64,000 bases of DNA, taken from positions 1 through 64,000 of the forward strand of contig CALKRW010000021.1 in the NCBI GenBank assembly GCA_937989585.1. Direction: 5' to 3'. A program made the translations under genes and the position numbers. The DNA is from an uncultured Porphyromonadaceae bacterium. GTDB taxonomy: Bacteria > Bacteroidota > Bacteroidia > Bacteroidales > Muribaculaceae. How positions within the stretch are numbered: position 1 is the stretch's first letter; each line of letters starts with the position of its first letter. Below are positions 34,938 through 43,679 of this stretch, in pieces. The notes below the pieces were generated by a model, which saw nothing but the letters and a program-made list of their open reading frames with translations, did not search any database and was not told the origin of the DNA.

Positions 34938-34978
34938 GCGCAATGTCTCCCGCCGCCTAAACAATGGCCGCATTGCGC
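34938..34978 (+). terminator. Possible terminator after the small acidic protein gene
   Basis: GCGCAATG (34938-34945) and CATTGCGC (34971-34978) form an 8-bp perfect stem around a 25-base loop. The T-tract is poor (GCGTTCTATT). It is 8 bases after the stop codon. Confidence 0.45.
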
Positions 34979-35019
34979 GCGTTCTATTACTTAAAAAACT
35001 TCTGACATAAAACAAAACG

Positions 35020-35931
35020 ATGAAAATGACTTACTTCAAGAAGATAATGACAATTCTGGTCATGGCCACGACCCTGACCGCATGCGCCGGCACGTCGGAA
35101 TCCGACAAATCGGGCAAAGACAGCGCAACTAACAATAAAACAGAAAACAAAGAAAAAACCATGGCAGCAACAACCGACAAATACGTAGAGATAAAGACCT
35201 CGCTGGGCGACATCACCGTAAGACTCTTCGGCGACACTCCGGGCCACCAGGCCAACTTCCTGAAACTCGTCAAGAACGGCGACTACAACAACACCCTGTT
35301 CCACCGCGTAATCAGCGAATTCATGGTACAGGCCGGCGACCCTGACAGCAAGACCGCCAAGAAGGGCCAGCAGTTAGGCGCAGGCGACTCGAACTATACA
35401 CTTCCCGCCGAGATTGTATATCCCAAGCACTACCATAAGCGCGGCGCGCTGGCCGCAGCACGCCAGGGCGACCAGGTCAATCCCGAGCGCCGCTCGTCGG
35501 GCATGCAGTTCTACATCGTCACCGGCAAAAAATACTCTGAGAAAGAGATAAAGGAAATGCTCTCGCAGCCAGACATGGCCGCCATGCAGGCCGAGTTCCA
35601 GCGCCTCGCCGCCCCCCACATGGAGGAGGTTAAACGCATGCAGGCAGCAAACGACTACGCCGGCCTTCAGAAACTGCAGGACGAACTCGTAGCCCAGGTC
35701 GAGGCCAAGTTCGCCAACCAGTCCAATGAGGTAGACCCCAAGATTCTCGAGGACTACATCAACCTTGGGGGCGCTCCCTTCCTCGACAAGCAGTACACCG
35801 TCTTCGGCGAGGTCGTCAAGGGCATGGATGTGGTGGACAAGATCGAGAAAGCCCAGACCGACGCCAACGACCGTCCCCTCGAGGACATAAGAATCCTCTC
35901 GGCCAAAGAGGTAAAGGCTCCCAAGAACTGA
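35020..35931 (+). CDS. Cyclophilin-type peptidyl-prolyl isomerase lipoprotein
   Basis: The 303-residue protein has a lipoprotein signal (lipobox LTAC), a Ser/Thr/Lys/Asn-rich linker (about 22-50), and a cyclophilin domain. Motifs include SLGDITVRLFGD, NTLFHRVISEFMVQAGD and GALAAARQG, followed by SSGMQFYIVTG. A helical insertion of about 70 residues (about 175-245), rich in Glu, Met and Gln, interrupts the domain before the last strands (TVFGEVVKGMDVVDKIEKA). It would assist folding in the periplasm or on the outer membrane. Such insertions occur in Bacteroidetes cyclophilins. Confidence 0.9.
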   Translation: MKMTYFKKIMTILVMATTLTACAGTSESDKSGKDSATNNKTENKEKTMAATTDKYVEIKTSLGDITVRLFGDTPGHQANFLKLVKNGDYNNTLFHRVISEFMVQAGDPDSKTAKKGQQLGAGDSNYTLPAEIVYPKHYHKRGALAAARQGDQVNPERRSSGMQFYIVTGKKYSEKEIKEMLSQPDMAAMQAEFQRLAAPHMEEVKRMQAANDYAGLQKLQDELVAQVEAKFANQSNEVDPKILEDYINLGGAPFLDKQYTVFGEVVKGMDVVDKIEKAQTDANDRPLEDIRILSAKEVKAPKN

Positions 35932-35969
35932 CAACGGGCCCTCTCACCCCGTATTGAGCATACTTCCGC

Positions 35970-37235
35970 TTGAATTCATTTGTTCTTGACAACGGACTGC
36001 GCGTGGTTCACCACATGATGCCTGACACGGCAATGGTGGCCCTCAACGTGCTGTACTCCACCGGAGCGCGCGACGAGAACCCGGACGCCACAGGCATCGC
36101 TCACCTGCTCGAGCACATGATGTTCGGAGGCTCGGAGTCCGCACCCGACTTCGACACGATGCTGACTGCCGCCGGAGGGCAGAACAACGCCTGGACCTCG
36201 AACGACTTCACCTCATTCTGGGACATAGTCCCGGCACACAATGCCGAGACGCTCTTCTTCCTTGAGAGCGACCGCATGCGTGCGCCGCTTTTCGACCCCG
36301 AAATCACCGAGATTCAGAAATCCGTAGTCACCGAGGAGTTCAAGCAGCAGTGTCTGAACCGTCCCTATGGCCGCGTGGCGCATCATCTGCGCCGGCTGCT
36401 TTATCCCGCCGCGCACCCCTACTCATGGCCCGTGATCGGCAAAGAGCCGGCACACATTGCCGCAGCCACCTCCGAAAGCCTGCGCGGACTATTCGACCGC
36501 AACTACTCGCCCGCCAACGCCGTCGTGGCCGTCTGCGGAAACATCACTCTCGAACAGACACGCCGCTGGGTCGAAAAATGGTTCGGCGACATAAAGACGC
36601 GCCATCTTCCACGCCGCGACTTCCCCGAGATACAGGAACTGCCCGAGGGACTGCGGACCGAGACCACTGACCGAGTTCCCGCGACAGTAATCACCCTCGC
36701 GTGGCTGATGGACGGATACGGCAGCGAGGCCTATACAGCGGCCGACGCGATAACCGATATCCTCGCCGCCGGAAAGGCTTCGCGATTCTACCGCCGTCTC
36801 GTAGTCGACGGTCCGGGATGGTTCACCGAGGCCGATGCCTCGATAGCAGGTTCGGAACACAAGGGCTTCCTGATGCTGACCGCACGTCTTGCCTCGGAAG
36901 ATGTCGACCTGCGTGCCGCCGAGGAACTGATGGTTAGCGAGGCACGCAGGCTCTGCGATGCCGAGCCCCCTACCCCGCGCGAGGTGCGCCGCCTCATCAA
37001 CCGGCAGAACTCCATGTTCACCTTAGGCAATCTCGACTGCCTGTCGATGGCTCAGACAATGGCTATGGCCGCCGCCCACAACGAGGAGCCTGACGCCCAA
37101 CTCAGGCGCTACCGCGCACTGACGCCCGAAACCATAAGCCGTCACGCACGTGAAATTCTCTCCCGAAACTATGCCGCGGTCATTACGCGACCCGAGACGG
37201 CAAAGCAAACAAGCACATCAACGAAAACACAATGA
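35970..37235 (+). CDS. M16 family zinc metallopeptidase
   Basis: The product has 421 residues starting at a TTG: an in-frame stop at 35955-35957 leaves no ATG, and the first residues (NSFVLDNGLRVVHHMMP) match the family N-terminus. The inverted zinc motif HLLEH (HxxEH) and a downstream Glu identify the active subunit type. It has no signal peptide, so it may act inside the cell or be exported unusually. It overlaps hflX by four bases, suggesting coupling. Confidence 0.9.
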   Translation: MNSFVLDNGLRVVHHMMPDTAMVALNVLYSTGARDENPDATGIAHLLEHMMFGGSESAPDFDTMLTAAGGQNNAWTSNDFTSFWDIVPAHNAETLFFLESDRMRAPLFDPEITEIQKSVVTEEFKQQCLNRPYGRVAHHLRRLLYPAAHPYSWPVIGKEPAHIAAATSESLRGLFDRNYSPANAVVAVCGNITLEQTRRWVEKWFGDIKTRHLPRRDFPEIQELPEGLRTETTDRVPATVITLAWLMDGYGSEAYTAADAITDILAAGKASRFYRRLVVDGPGWFTEADASIAGSEHKGFLMLTARLASEDVDLRAAEELMVSEARRLCDAEPPTPREVRRLINRQNSMFTLGNLDCLSMAQTMAMAAAHNEEPDAQLRRYRALTPETISRHAREILSRNYAAVITRPETAKQTSTSTKTQ

Positions 37236-38482
37236 AAGACCTCGTCATAAGCAAAGAGACCAGCGAGCGCGCCGTGCTCGTGGCTCTCGTCACCAAGGAC
37301 CAGCCCGAGACCAAGGCAATGGAATATCTGGCCGAACTCGCTTTCCTCGCCGACACCGCCGGCGCCGAAACCGTCAGGACATTCTTACAGAAACTCGACT
37401 ATCCCAATCCGCGCACCTTCGTCGGAAAGGGCAAACTCGACGAAATCAAGGCATATGTCGAGGAAAACGAGATAGGCATGGTGATATTCGATGACGACCT
37501 GACCTCAAAGCAGGTTGCCAACATCGAGCGCGAACTCCAGGTGAAGATTCTAGACCGCACATCGCTGATTCTCGACATATTCGCGTCGCGCGCACAGACG
37601 GCCAACGCCAAGACCCAGGTGGAACTCGCCCAGTACCAGTACCTTCTGCCACGCCTGACACGAATGTGGACCCACCTCGAGCGCCAGCGCGGCGGCATCG
37701 GCATGCGCGGTCCCGGCGAGACACAGATCGAGACCGACCGCCGAATAATACTCGACAAGATAGCCCGCCTCAAGCAGGAACTCATCGCAATCGACAAACA
37801 GAAGGCCGTCCAGCGCAAGAACCGCGGAAAACTGACCCGCGTGGCACTCGTCGGATACACCAACGTCGGCAAGTCAACAATAATGAACCTTCTTGCCAAA
37901 AGTTCGGTGTTCGCCGAGAACAAACTTTTCGCCACACTCGACACGACAGTACGCAAGATTGCAATCGACAATCTGCCCATACTTCTTACCGACACAGTTG
38001 GTTTCATCCGCAAACTTCCCACCCATCTCGTAGACTCGTTCAAGTCCACCCTCGACGAGGTCCGCGAGGCCGACGTGCTTGTGCATGTCGTAGACATATC
38101 CCACCCCAACTTCGAGGAACAGATAGAGGTCGTCGACAAGACACTGAAAGACGTCCTCGGCGGTGCCAACGACAAGCCCACCATCCTGGTTTTCAACAAA
38201 ATCGACGCATACACATACACTCCGAAGGACGCCGACGACCTCACGCCGTCTACACGCGAGAACATTCCGCTCGAGGAACTAGAGAAATCATGGATGGCAC
38301 GGCTGAACGACAACTGTGTCTTCATTTCCGCCCGCAAAGGCACAAACATCGACGGCCTGAAGGCTAAAATCTACGAAAAGGCTAAAATCGTGCACCAGCA
38401 GCGTTTCCCCTACAACGATTTCCTTTACCAGAAATACGATGACCTCGAGGAAGAGCAGCAGGATAAACCTTCCGACGACTGA
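37232..38482 (+). CDS. hflX: Ribosome-associated GTPase HflX
   Basis: The 416-residue protein has the HflX N-terminal domain (ending in the segment RGGIGMRGPGETQIETDRR), a coiled linker, then the GTPase core: G1 GYTNVGKST, G2 DTTVRK, G3 DTVGFI, G4 NKID. HflX rescues and splits stalled or stressed ribosomes. The C-terminal extension of about 30 residues is acidic (DDLEEEQQDKPSDD). It overlaps the M16 peptidase gene by an ATGA. Confidence 0.96.
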   Translation: MKDLVISKETSERAVLVALVTKDQPETKAMEYLAELAFLADTAGAETVRTFLQKLDYPNPRTFVGKGKLDEIKAYVEENEIGMVIFDDDLTSKQVANIERELQVKILDRTSLILDIFASRAQTANAKTQVELAQYQYLLPRLTRMWTHLERQRGGIGMRGPGETQIETDRRIILDKIARLKQELIAIDKQKAVQRKNRGKLTRVALVGYTNVGKSTIMNLLAKSSVFAENKLFATLDTTVRKIAIDNLPILLTDTVGFIRKLPTHLVDSFKSTLDEVREADVLVHVVDISHPNFEEQIEVVDKTLKDVLGGANDKPTILVFNKIDAYTYTPKDADDLTPSTRENIPLEELEKSWMARLNDNCVFISARKGTNIDGLKAKIYEKAKIVHQQRFPYNDFLYQKYDDLEEEQQDKPSDD

Positions 38483-38526
38483 ACCGCTTGTCAAGAAAAA
38501 AGGGGTTTTCGTCAATTATATCAACA

Positions 38527-38564
38527 TTTTGGACTAACATAGTCCAAAAAATAACTATCTTTGC
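38527..38564 (+). promoter_or_regulatory. Palindromic operator-like site overlapping a promoter before the DUF4836 gene
   Basis: TTTTGGACTA-ACA-TAGTCCAAAA (38527-38549) is a perfect 10-bp inverted repeat with a 3-base centre. A -7 box TATCTTTGC (38556-38564) starts six bases later. The palindrome lies exactly where the -33 box should be, so a dimeric regulator bound here would affect polymerase. It could also be a terminator of hflX, but no T run follows (AATAACTA on the + strand). Confidence 0.6.
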
Positions 38565-38600
38565 ACCAGACAAAACCTCAACAAACAAATCAAAAACCTT

Positions 38601-40283
38601 ATGAAACTAAAACAATTCTTCTCGCCTCTGATGATTGCCGCAGTAGCCATGTGCGGCATCTTCGCCTCGTGCTCGGACAAAGCCGAGACCATAGAGGACA
38701 AACTCAAGACCTATGTCTCCGATGACACGAACCTGATTGTCACCCTTGACCTCAAACGCGCCCTCGACGCTGTTGAAATCGAGGCCAACGAAAAGGAAGG
38801 TACACTCGAACTCCCCGGATATCTCAATGATTTCATCAAAGACGCTTTCTCGAAAGACGACAAGAAAGCCCTCGACGACATGCTCGAGTTCAAGGGTTTC
38901 GACTGGACAAATACCGTTTTCGGCATAAAGTTCGACACCAAGGATGGTATCGAGCCCAAAAGCGCCCTGATCATCTTCTCGGTAAAGGATGACGACGAAT
39001 TCGCCGAGGCCCTCGAGGACATCGACGGCGCCAAACTGTCCAAGGACGAGGACAAGACCGAAGGCTTCACCGTTGTATCGAACAAGCACTTTGCTGTGAT
39101 GATCGACGGACACCTCGGCTTCATCGCCATCGACAAGAAAGGTCCCTGCAAGGCAACCAAGGCCGCTACCGTCATCAACGAATGGAAAGACGCCGCCGAC
39201 GAGAAGGCACTCGCCGACTGGAAAGTCGAGAAACTCAAAACCGAAAAGATCGCAAACGTCTTCCTCAGCCTCGACATCTATAAGACACTTTTCGAGCAGA
39301 TGGGCAACCAGGAGAAACAGGCAATGAAAGCCTTCGGTGTCGAATCACTCTATGACGCATATGCAATGTTCTCGTTCGACCTCAACGCCGAGACCGTATC
39401 GTTTGACTGCCAGTTGTTCGGCAAGGACGGCAAGGATTTCGAGAACAAGAATTTCGCCGGTTCCAAAATCGACACCTCGCTTCTGGCCTACGCAAACTCG
39501 CAGGACCTCATCGCAGGCGCCATGGGTATCGGTGACGTATCCAAGGTTGTCAAGGGCCTGACCGAAGCCGGCGCCATCAACAAATCCGAAGCCGACCAGG
39601 CCTCTGCCGTACTCAAACTTCTCAACAACTCGACTCTCTTCGTTGCCGCCGGTCCTGTCGAAGGCATCAACTCGTTCACACGTCCCTCGCTCGGCAACTG
39701 GCACTTCGTGGCCGCACTCAAGACACAGAGCGCTGCAAACTCGCAGGAACTCGTCAACATGGCCGCAAGCCTCCTCGGCGGTGAACTCAACAAGGACGAG
39801 AGCGGCAACATGAGCATCTCCGTTCCCACCGACTACACCTACGACTACGACCCCTACACCTACGACTACGTGCGCAAGCCCATCGCCTTCAAGACCCTCT
39901 TCATCAAGCAGGACGGGAACACAATCGTCGTATCGAACTCAGCAATCTCCAAGAAAGGCGGCTGCCCCGTCAGCGAGAAGATCTTCGACGGAAAATACAT
40001 GGCCTTTGGCCTCGTCGCCCCCAAGACCAATCCCCTGCTCTCGAGCATCAACATGCCCTTCGGCTTCAACGCACAGTTGAGCGGAACAACATCGGCCGCT
40101 TCGTTCAGCGCCTCGCTCACCGGCGTATCCGGCAAATTCATTCCCACCCTCTTCAAGTTCTTCTACGAGAACATGGGCAACATCTCATCGATGGGTTCAA
40201 CAAGCGCTTACGATAACGACTATGCTTACGCAGACTCCGTCGCTGTCGAGGAAGTTGCCGCAGTTGAAGAATATGATTATTAA
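38601..40283 (+). CDS. DUF4836-type lipoprotein
   Basis: The 560-residue protein has a lipoprotein signal (lipobox FASC at about residue 20-23). The mature part is rich in Lys, Asp and Glu and resembles DUF4836 proteins of Bacteroidetes: a repeated fold in which SDDTNLIVTLDLKRAL opens the first half. The C-terminus ends in a low-complexity acidic tail (YDNDYAYADSVAVEEVAAV). A Tyr/Asp-rich loop (YTYDYDPYTYDYV, near 415-427) is striking. Family function is unknown. It precedes a second lipoprotein of similar style. Confidence 0.78.
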   Translation: MKLKQFFSPLMIAAVAMCGIFASCSDKAETIEDKLKTYVSDDTNLIVTLDLKRALDAVEIEANEKEGTLELPGYLNDFIKDAFSKDDKKALDDMLEFKGFDWTNTVFGIKFDTKDGIEPKSALIIFSVKDDDEFAEALEDIDGAKLSKDEDKTEGFTVVSNKHFAVMIDGHLGFIAIDKKGPCKATKAATVINEWKDAADEKALADWKVEKLKTEKIANVFLSLDIYKTLFEQMGNQEKQAMKAFGVESLYDAYAMFSFDLNAETVSFDCQLFGKDGKDFENKNFAGSKIDTSLLAYANSQDLIAGAMGIGDVSKVVKGLTEAGAINKSEADQASAVLKLLNNSTLFVAAGPVEGINSFTRPSLGNWHFVAALKTQSAANSQELVNMAASLLGGELNKDESGNMSISVPTDYTYDYDPYTYDYVRKPIAFKTLFIKQDGNTIVVSNSAISKKGGCPVSEKIFDGKYMAFGLVAPKTNPLLSSINMPFGFNAQLSGTTSAASFSASLTGVSGKFIPTLFKFFYENMGNISSMGSTSAYDNDYAYADSVAVEEVAAVEEYDY

Positions 40284-40337
40284 TATGTAATACAAATCAC
40301 CGAAGCCACTGCCGGCTTACGGTCAGATAAATCAGTA

Positions 40338-40368
40338 ACGATGCGCCGCGTGTCGGCGCATCGTTTTT
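40338..40368 (+). terminator. Intrinsic terminator between the two lipoprotein genes
   Basis: An 11-bp perfect stem (ACGATGCGCCG with CGGCGCATCGT) with a 5-base loop is followed by TTTTC. It separates the DUF4836-type gene from the next lipoprotein gene, so the latter needs its own promoter or read-through. Confidence 0.88.
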
Positions 40369-40451
40369 CAATGAAAACTCTCCCCTCAAACAAATACCTC
40401 TTTTCCCACCTTATATATTATAGCATTATCTCTCTTCTAAACCATAAGGGT

Positions 40452-41648
40452 ATGTCTCTAAGAAAAACGCGAATACTTCTGGCCGCCACCATCGCCATCT
40501 TACTCGCCTCCTGCTCGGATTCACCCCATGACCCCTGGGAGTATGCGGCCTCAAACATTCCCGCCGACGCCGACCTTGTCGCCGCCATCAACACCTCGCG
40601 GCTTAAGGAACTGTGCAGGGCCGACTCACCGCTGTCCGCAGCCATGGACCTCGGTCCGGCCGAGGCTCTCCTCGACGCCGGATGTGACCGCGTACTGTTC
40701 GTCCTTGCTGACGGAATTTCTTTTCTGACATGGCCTCTGTCCGACAATCCCTCGGCCGATGAGGCCATATCGCAATGGGAGGAGATCAGCATTGGCAAGG
40801 AAGGCCCTAACGCCCGCGCCCTGGCATCCTCAAATTCCGTGATCATAGCCTCCGGGAAGCAGGCATGGCTGTTCCCCTCGACGACTGACGTAAATATTGC
40901 ACGCACGCGCCTTTCAAACATGTACGATGACATTCATCACGGCAAGTCTGATGACAGACCTCACGGCCTCGCCGCCGACCCTGTGGCAATGTCGGTCATA
41001 AACAGCAAGCATGAATACGCCGCCGCATATCTCCGGCTCGACGGCCATCCATGTACCGCCGAGTTGAGCCGCGACGCCAAGGCCGGAGATGTAAGCATCA
41101 CCCTGCAACGTCATGACGAAAGCGGCGCGATCGTACCGCTTTCGGACAACATCATCCCCGGCTTTCAGATTGCAAGTAACGCCGGGACAGGCGAGCCGAG
41201 AATCTTTGTAGGGACAGCGCTCAAACGCGGCACACTCGCCAACGAGGTACCCGACATCATTGCCCCATATCTGTCGATCACCGGCCGCGTCGCACTGCGC
41301 TCAATCGCCTCCCTTCTTAAAAACGCCGAAGGCCAGGTTTACGCCGAATACATCACAAGGCCGGATGACACGGGTACGGTCGGCGCATCCATAAACTTTG
41401 CAAGTGTCGCCGATGCTGAAACAGCCGGAAAAAAGATTTTGAGCCTCGCCAAAGACCGCGTTGACCTCTCCGTAGCGATAGACGGCGCCTCACTGTATAT
41501 TTCCGCCAAGGCTCCGTTCTCCATCCCGGAACAACTGGATTCCGTGACCGGATTAAGCGCAATCATCGAAAGCGACAAGGCCACATTAAGGATACGCACC
41601 AAACTCAGTCCTGCAGAACTGCTCGGAACCTTTCTCTCAATACTCTAA
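40452..41648 (+). CDS. Lipoprotein, distantly DUF4836-like
   Basis: The start at 40452 gives 398 residues (MSLRKTRILLAATIAILLASC), with lipobox LLASC; a longer frame starts at 40341 inside the terminator hairpin and is not used. The start of the mature protein (NIPADADLVAAINTSRLKEL) parallels the first strand of the previous lipoprotein (SDDTNLIVTLDLKRAL), and the overall layout is similar, so the two may be distant homologues. Function is unknown. It is followed by the ABC ATPase gene after 44 bases, so it is probably co-transcribed with the ABC/permease pair. Confidence 0.72.
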   Translation: MSLRKTRILLAATIAILLASCSDSPHDPWEYAASNIPADADLVAAINTSRLKELCRADSPLSAAMDLGPAEALLDAGCDRVLFVLADGISFLTWPLSDNPSADEAISQWEEISIGKEGPNARALASSNSVIIASGKQAWLFPSTTDVNIARTRLSNMYDDIHHGKSDDRPHGLAADPVAMSVINSKHEYAAAYLRLDGHPCTAELSRDAKAGDVSITLQRHDESGAIVPLSDNIIPGFQIASNAGTGEPRIFVGTALKRGTLANEVPDIIAPYLSITGRVALRSIASLLKNAEGQVYAEYITRPDDTGTVGASINFASVADAETAGKKILSLAKDRVDLSVAIDGASLYISAKAPFSIPEQLDSVTGLSAIIESDKATLRIRTKLSPAELLGTFLSIL

Positions 41649-41692
41649 CCAAAACCGGACCGCAAGGTCCCGCGAATTGCAAAACGTAAGCA

Positions 41693-42373
41693 ATGAAAAT
41701 CGAAAAAATCACTCTTGACAAAGCCCTGCCCCGCGTCTTCATCGGCGCCGAGAAGGACTCGCCCGTCAAAGACTCAGCCGTCTGGCTCCGCCACCTAGAG
41801 TTCAAACGTCCGGGGGCCTATCTGGTGGAGGCCGAATCGGGCACAGGCAAGTCTTCGCTATGCTCGTTCATCTACGGCAACCGCCGTGACTACATTGGCT
41901 CAATCTACTTCAACGACACTGACATACGATCGTTCACGGTCAGGCAGTGGTGCGAGATACGCCGCACATCTCTGGCACTCCTCCCTCAGGAGATGCGCCT
42001 GTTCCCCGAACTGACCGCACTTGAGAATATCCAGATCAAAAACCGTCTGACCGACCGGTACAGCGAAAAGGATATCATAGGCATGCTCGACCAACTCGAA
42101 ATCGGCCACAAGGCCCAGCAACGGGCCGGCCTGCTGTCCATAGGCCAGCAACAGCGTGTGGCCATCGTGCGTACGCTATGCCAGCCCTTCGACTTCATAA
42201 TCCTTGACGAGCCTGTCAGCCACCTCGACTCGCGTAACAATACCATCGCGGCACACCTCATAGCCGAACACGCCCGCGCGAACAACGCCGCCATAATAAC
42301 GACTTCGGTCGGCAATCCGCTTCTGCTGGACACTGTAATCGACGCCGAAGCCATATTGTCCGTAAAACTCTGA
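41693..42373 (+). CDS. Atypical ABC transporter ATPase (LolD/FtsE-like)
   Basis: The 226-residue ATPase has a Walker A AESGTGKS at 47-54 (first Gly replaced by Ala), a Q-loop LLPQE, signature LSIGQQQR, and Walker B FIILDEPVSHLD. The H-loop His is missing: the segment is AIITTSVG, where His is expected after the last strand. The Glu of Walker B and the signature are intact, so ATP binding is likely and hydrolysis may be altered. It lies between a lipoprotein gene and a permease gene (31 bases to the latter). Confidence 0.85.
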   Translation: MKIEKITLDKALPRVFIGAEKDSPVKDSAVWLRHLEFKRPGAYLVEAESGTGKSSLCSFIYGNRRDYIGSIYFNDTDIRSFTVRQWCEIRRTSLALLPQEMRLFPELTALENIQIKNRLTDRYSEKDIIGMLDQLEIGHKAQQRAGLLSIGQQQRVAIVRTLCQPFDFIILDEPVSHLDSRNNTIAAHLIAEHARANNAAIITTSVGNPLLLDTVIDAEAILSVKL

Positions 42374-42404
42374 GCCATAAACCATCCCCACAAAATTCCA
42401 AATT

Positions 42405-43592
42405 ATGGTCTGGAAACTTCTCAAAAAAAATATCTCGGCCGGACAGATTGCCGGCTACGCAATAGCCAACCTTATCGGTCTAGCCATCGTGATCGGCGCC
42501 GTAAAATTTTACAGCGACATCTCCTCGACATGGAATGATGACGATTCCTTCATAAAAAAAGACTTCCTCATCATCTCCAAAAAAGTCTCCACACTCAACA
42601 CGGTAGGCATATCGAAGAACTCCACGGACTTCTCGCCCGAAGACATAAAGGAACTCGAGGCACAGCCCTGGGTCCGTAAGGTAGGCCAGTTCTCATCGGC
42701 CAACTTCAACATCATGGCCGCGCTCGACATCGAGGGCAGGAGCATGTCAACCTATATTTTCTTCGAGGCCATTCCTGACGAATTTCTGGACATCGCACCA
42801 GGCGAATGGCGCTTCAATCCCTCGTCAGGTGTCGTTCCCATCATCATGTCCAAAGATTATCTGACGCTCTACAACTTCGGCTTCGCCGCCACAAGAAACA
42901 TGCCGCAACTCAGCGAGACGCTGATGTCACGCGTGCCGATGACCGTCACCCTCTCGGGCAACGGACGTCACGAAACTTTCCGCGCCCACATCGTCGGCTT
43001 CTCGTCGCGACTCAACACCATTGCCGTTCCCGAAGACTTCCTGAACTGGGCAAACGAACGTTTCTCCGACATGCCGGCCCCGAATCCATCACGCCTAGTC
43101 ATCGAGGTAAACACTCCCGGTGACCCTGCCATACAGAAATATTTCGACAAAAACGGCTATGAGGTCGCAGGCGACAAGACCGACAATTCCAAGGCAGCCT
43201 ACTTCCTGACCGTAGTCACCACCATAGTGCTCAGCATCGGCGTCATTATTTCACTTCTGGCATTCTTCATCCTCACGCTGTCGATATTCCTGCTGCTGCA
43301 GAAGAACAAACAGAAACTGCACGACCTCATGCTGCTTGGCTATTCGCCGGCACAGGTCGCCAAATCCTACTATATCCTTATCGGACTGGTAAACCTTGGC
43401 GTTCTGATTCTCGCCTCCGCTACCGCACTTCTGGCTTCAACCTACTGGATGCCACGCCTTGCGGAAATGGGTATAGTCGGATCCTCGCCATGGCTTGCCT
43501 TAGGCATCGGCACACTGCTGATACTCGTTGTAACGGCCCTCAATTTCCTCTCCATACGCCGTATCGTCGGACGCAACTTCTACAATGCCTGA
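42405..43592 (+). CDS. FtsX/MacB-like ABC permease
   Basis: The 395-residue protein has one N-terminal membrane segment (about 15-35), a large extracytoplasmic domain (about 40-265), and three membrane segments at the C-terminus (about 265-390). This is the MacB/LolE/FtsX type III fold, known for moving lipids or lipoproteins or for transmitting force across the membrane. It should pair with the ATPase just upstream. The cargo is unknown; the adjoining lipoprotein genes suggest a lipoprotein-related task. Confidence 0.82.
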   Translation: MVWKLLKKNISAGQIAGYAIANLIGLAIVIGAVKFYSDISSTWNDDDSFIKKDFLIISKKVSTLNTVGISKNSTDFSPEDIKELEAQPWVRKVGQFSSANFNIMAALDIEGRSMSTYIFFEAIPDEFLDIAPGEWRFNPSSGVVPIIMSKDYLTLYNFGFAATRNMPQLSETLMSRVPMTVTLSGNGRHETFRAHIVGFSSRLNTIAVPEDFLNWANERFSDMPAPNPSRLVIEVNTPGDPAIQKYFDKNGYEVAGDKTDNSKAAYFLTVVTTIVLSIGVIISLLAFFILTLSIFLLLQKNKQKLHDLMLLGYSPAQVAKSYYILIGLVNLGVLILASATALLASTYWMPRLAEMGIVGSSPWLALGIGTLLILVVTALNFLSIRRIVGRNFYNA

Positions 43593-43679
43593 AAATTGAA
43601 CTTTAACACGCCTGCCATTGTTATTGGCACGAATAACTGAAAAAGAAAACAAACATAACAACATTACATTAAAAAAATT

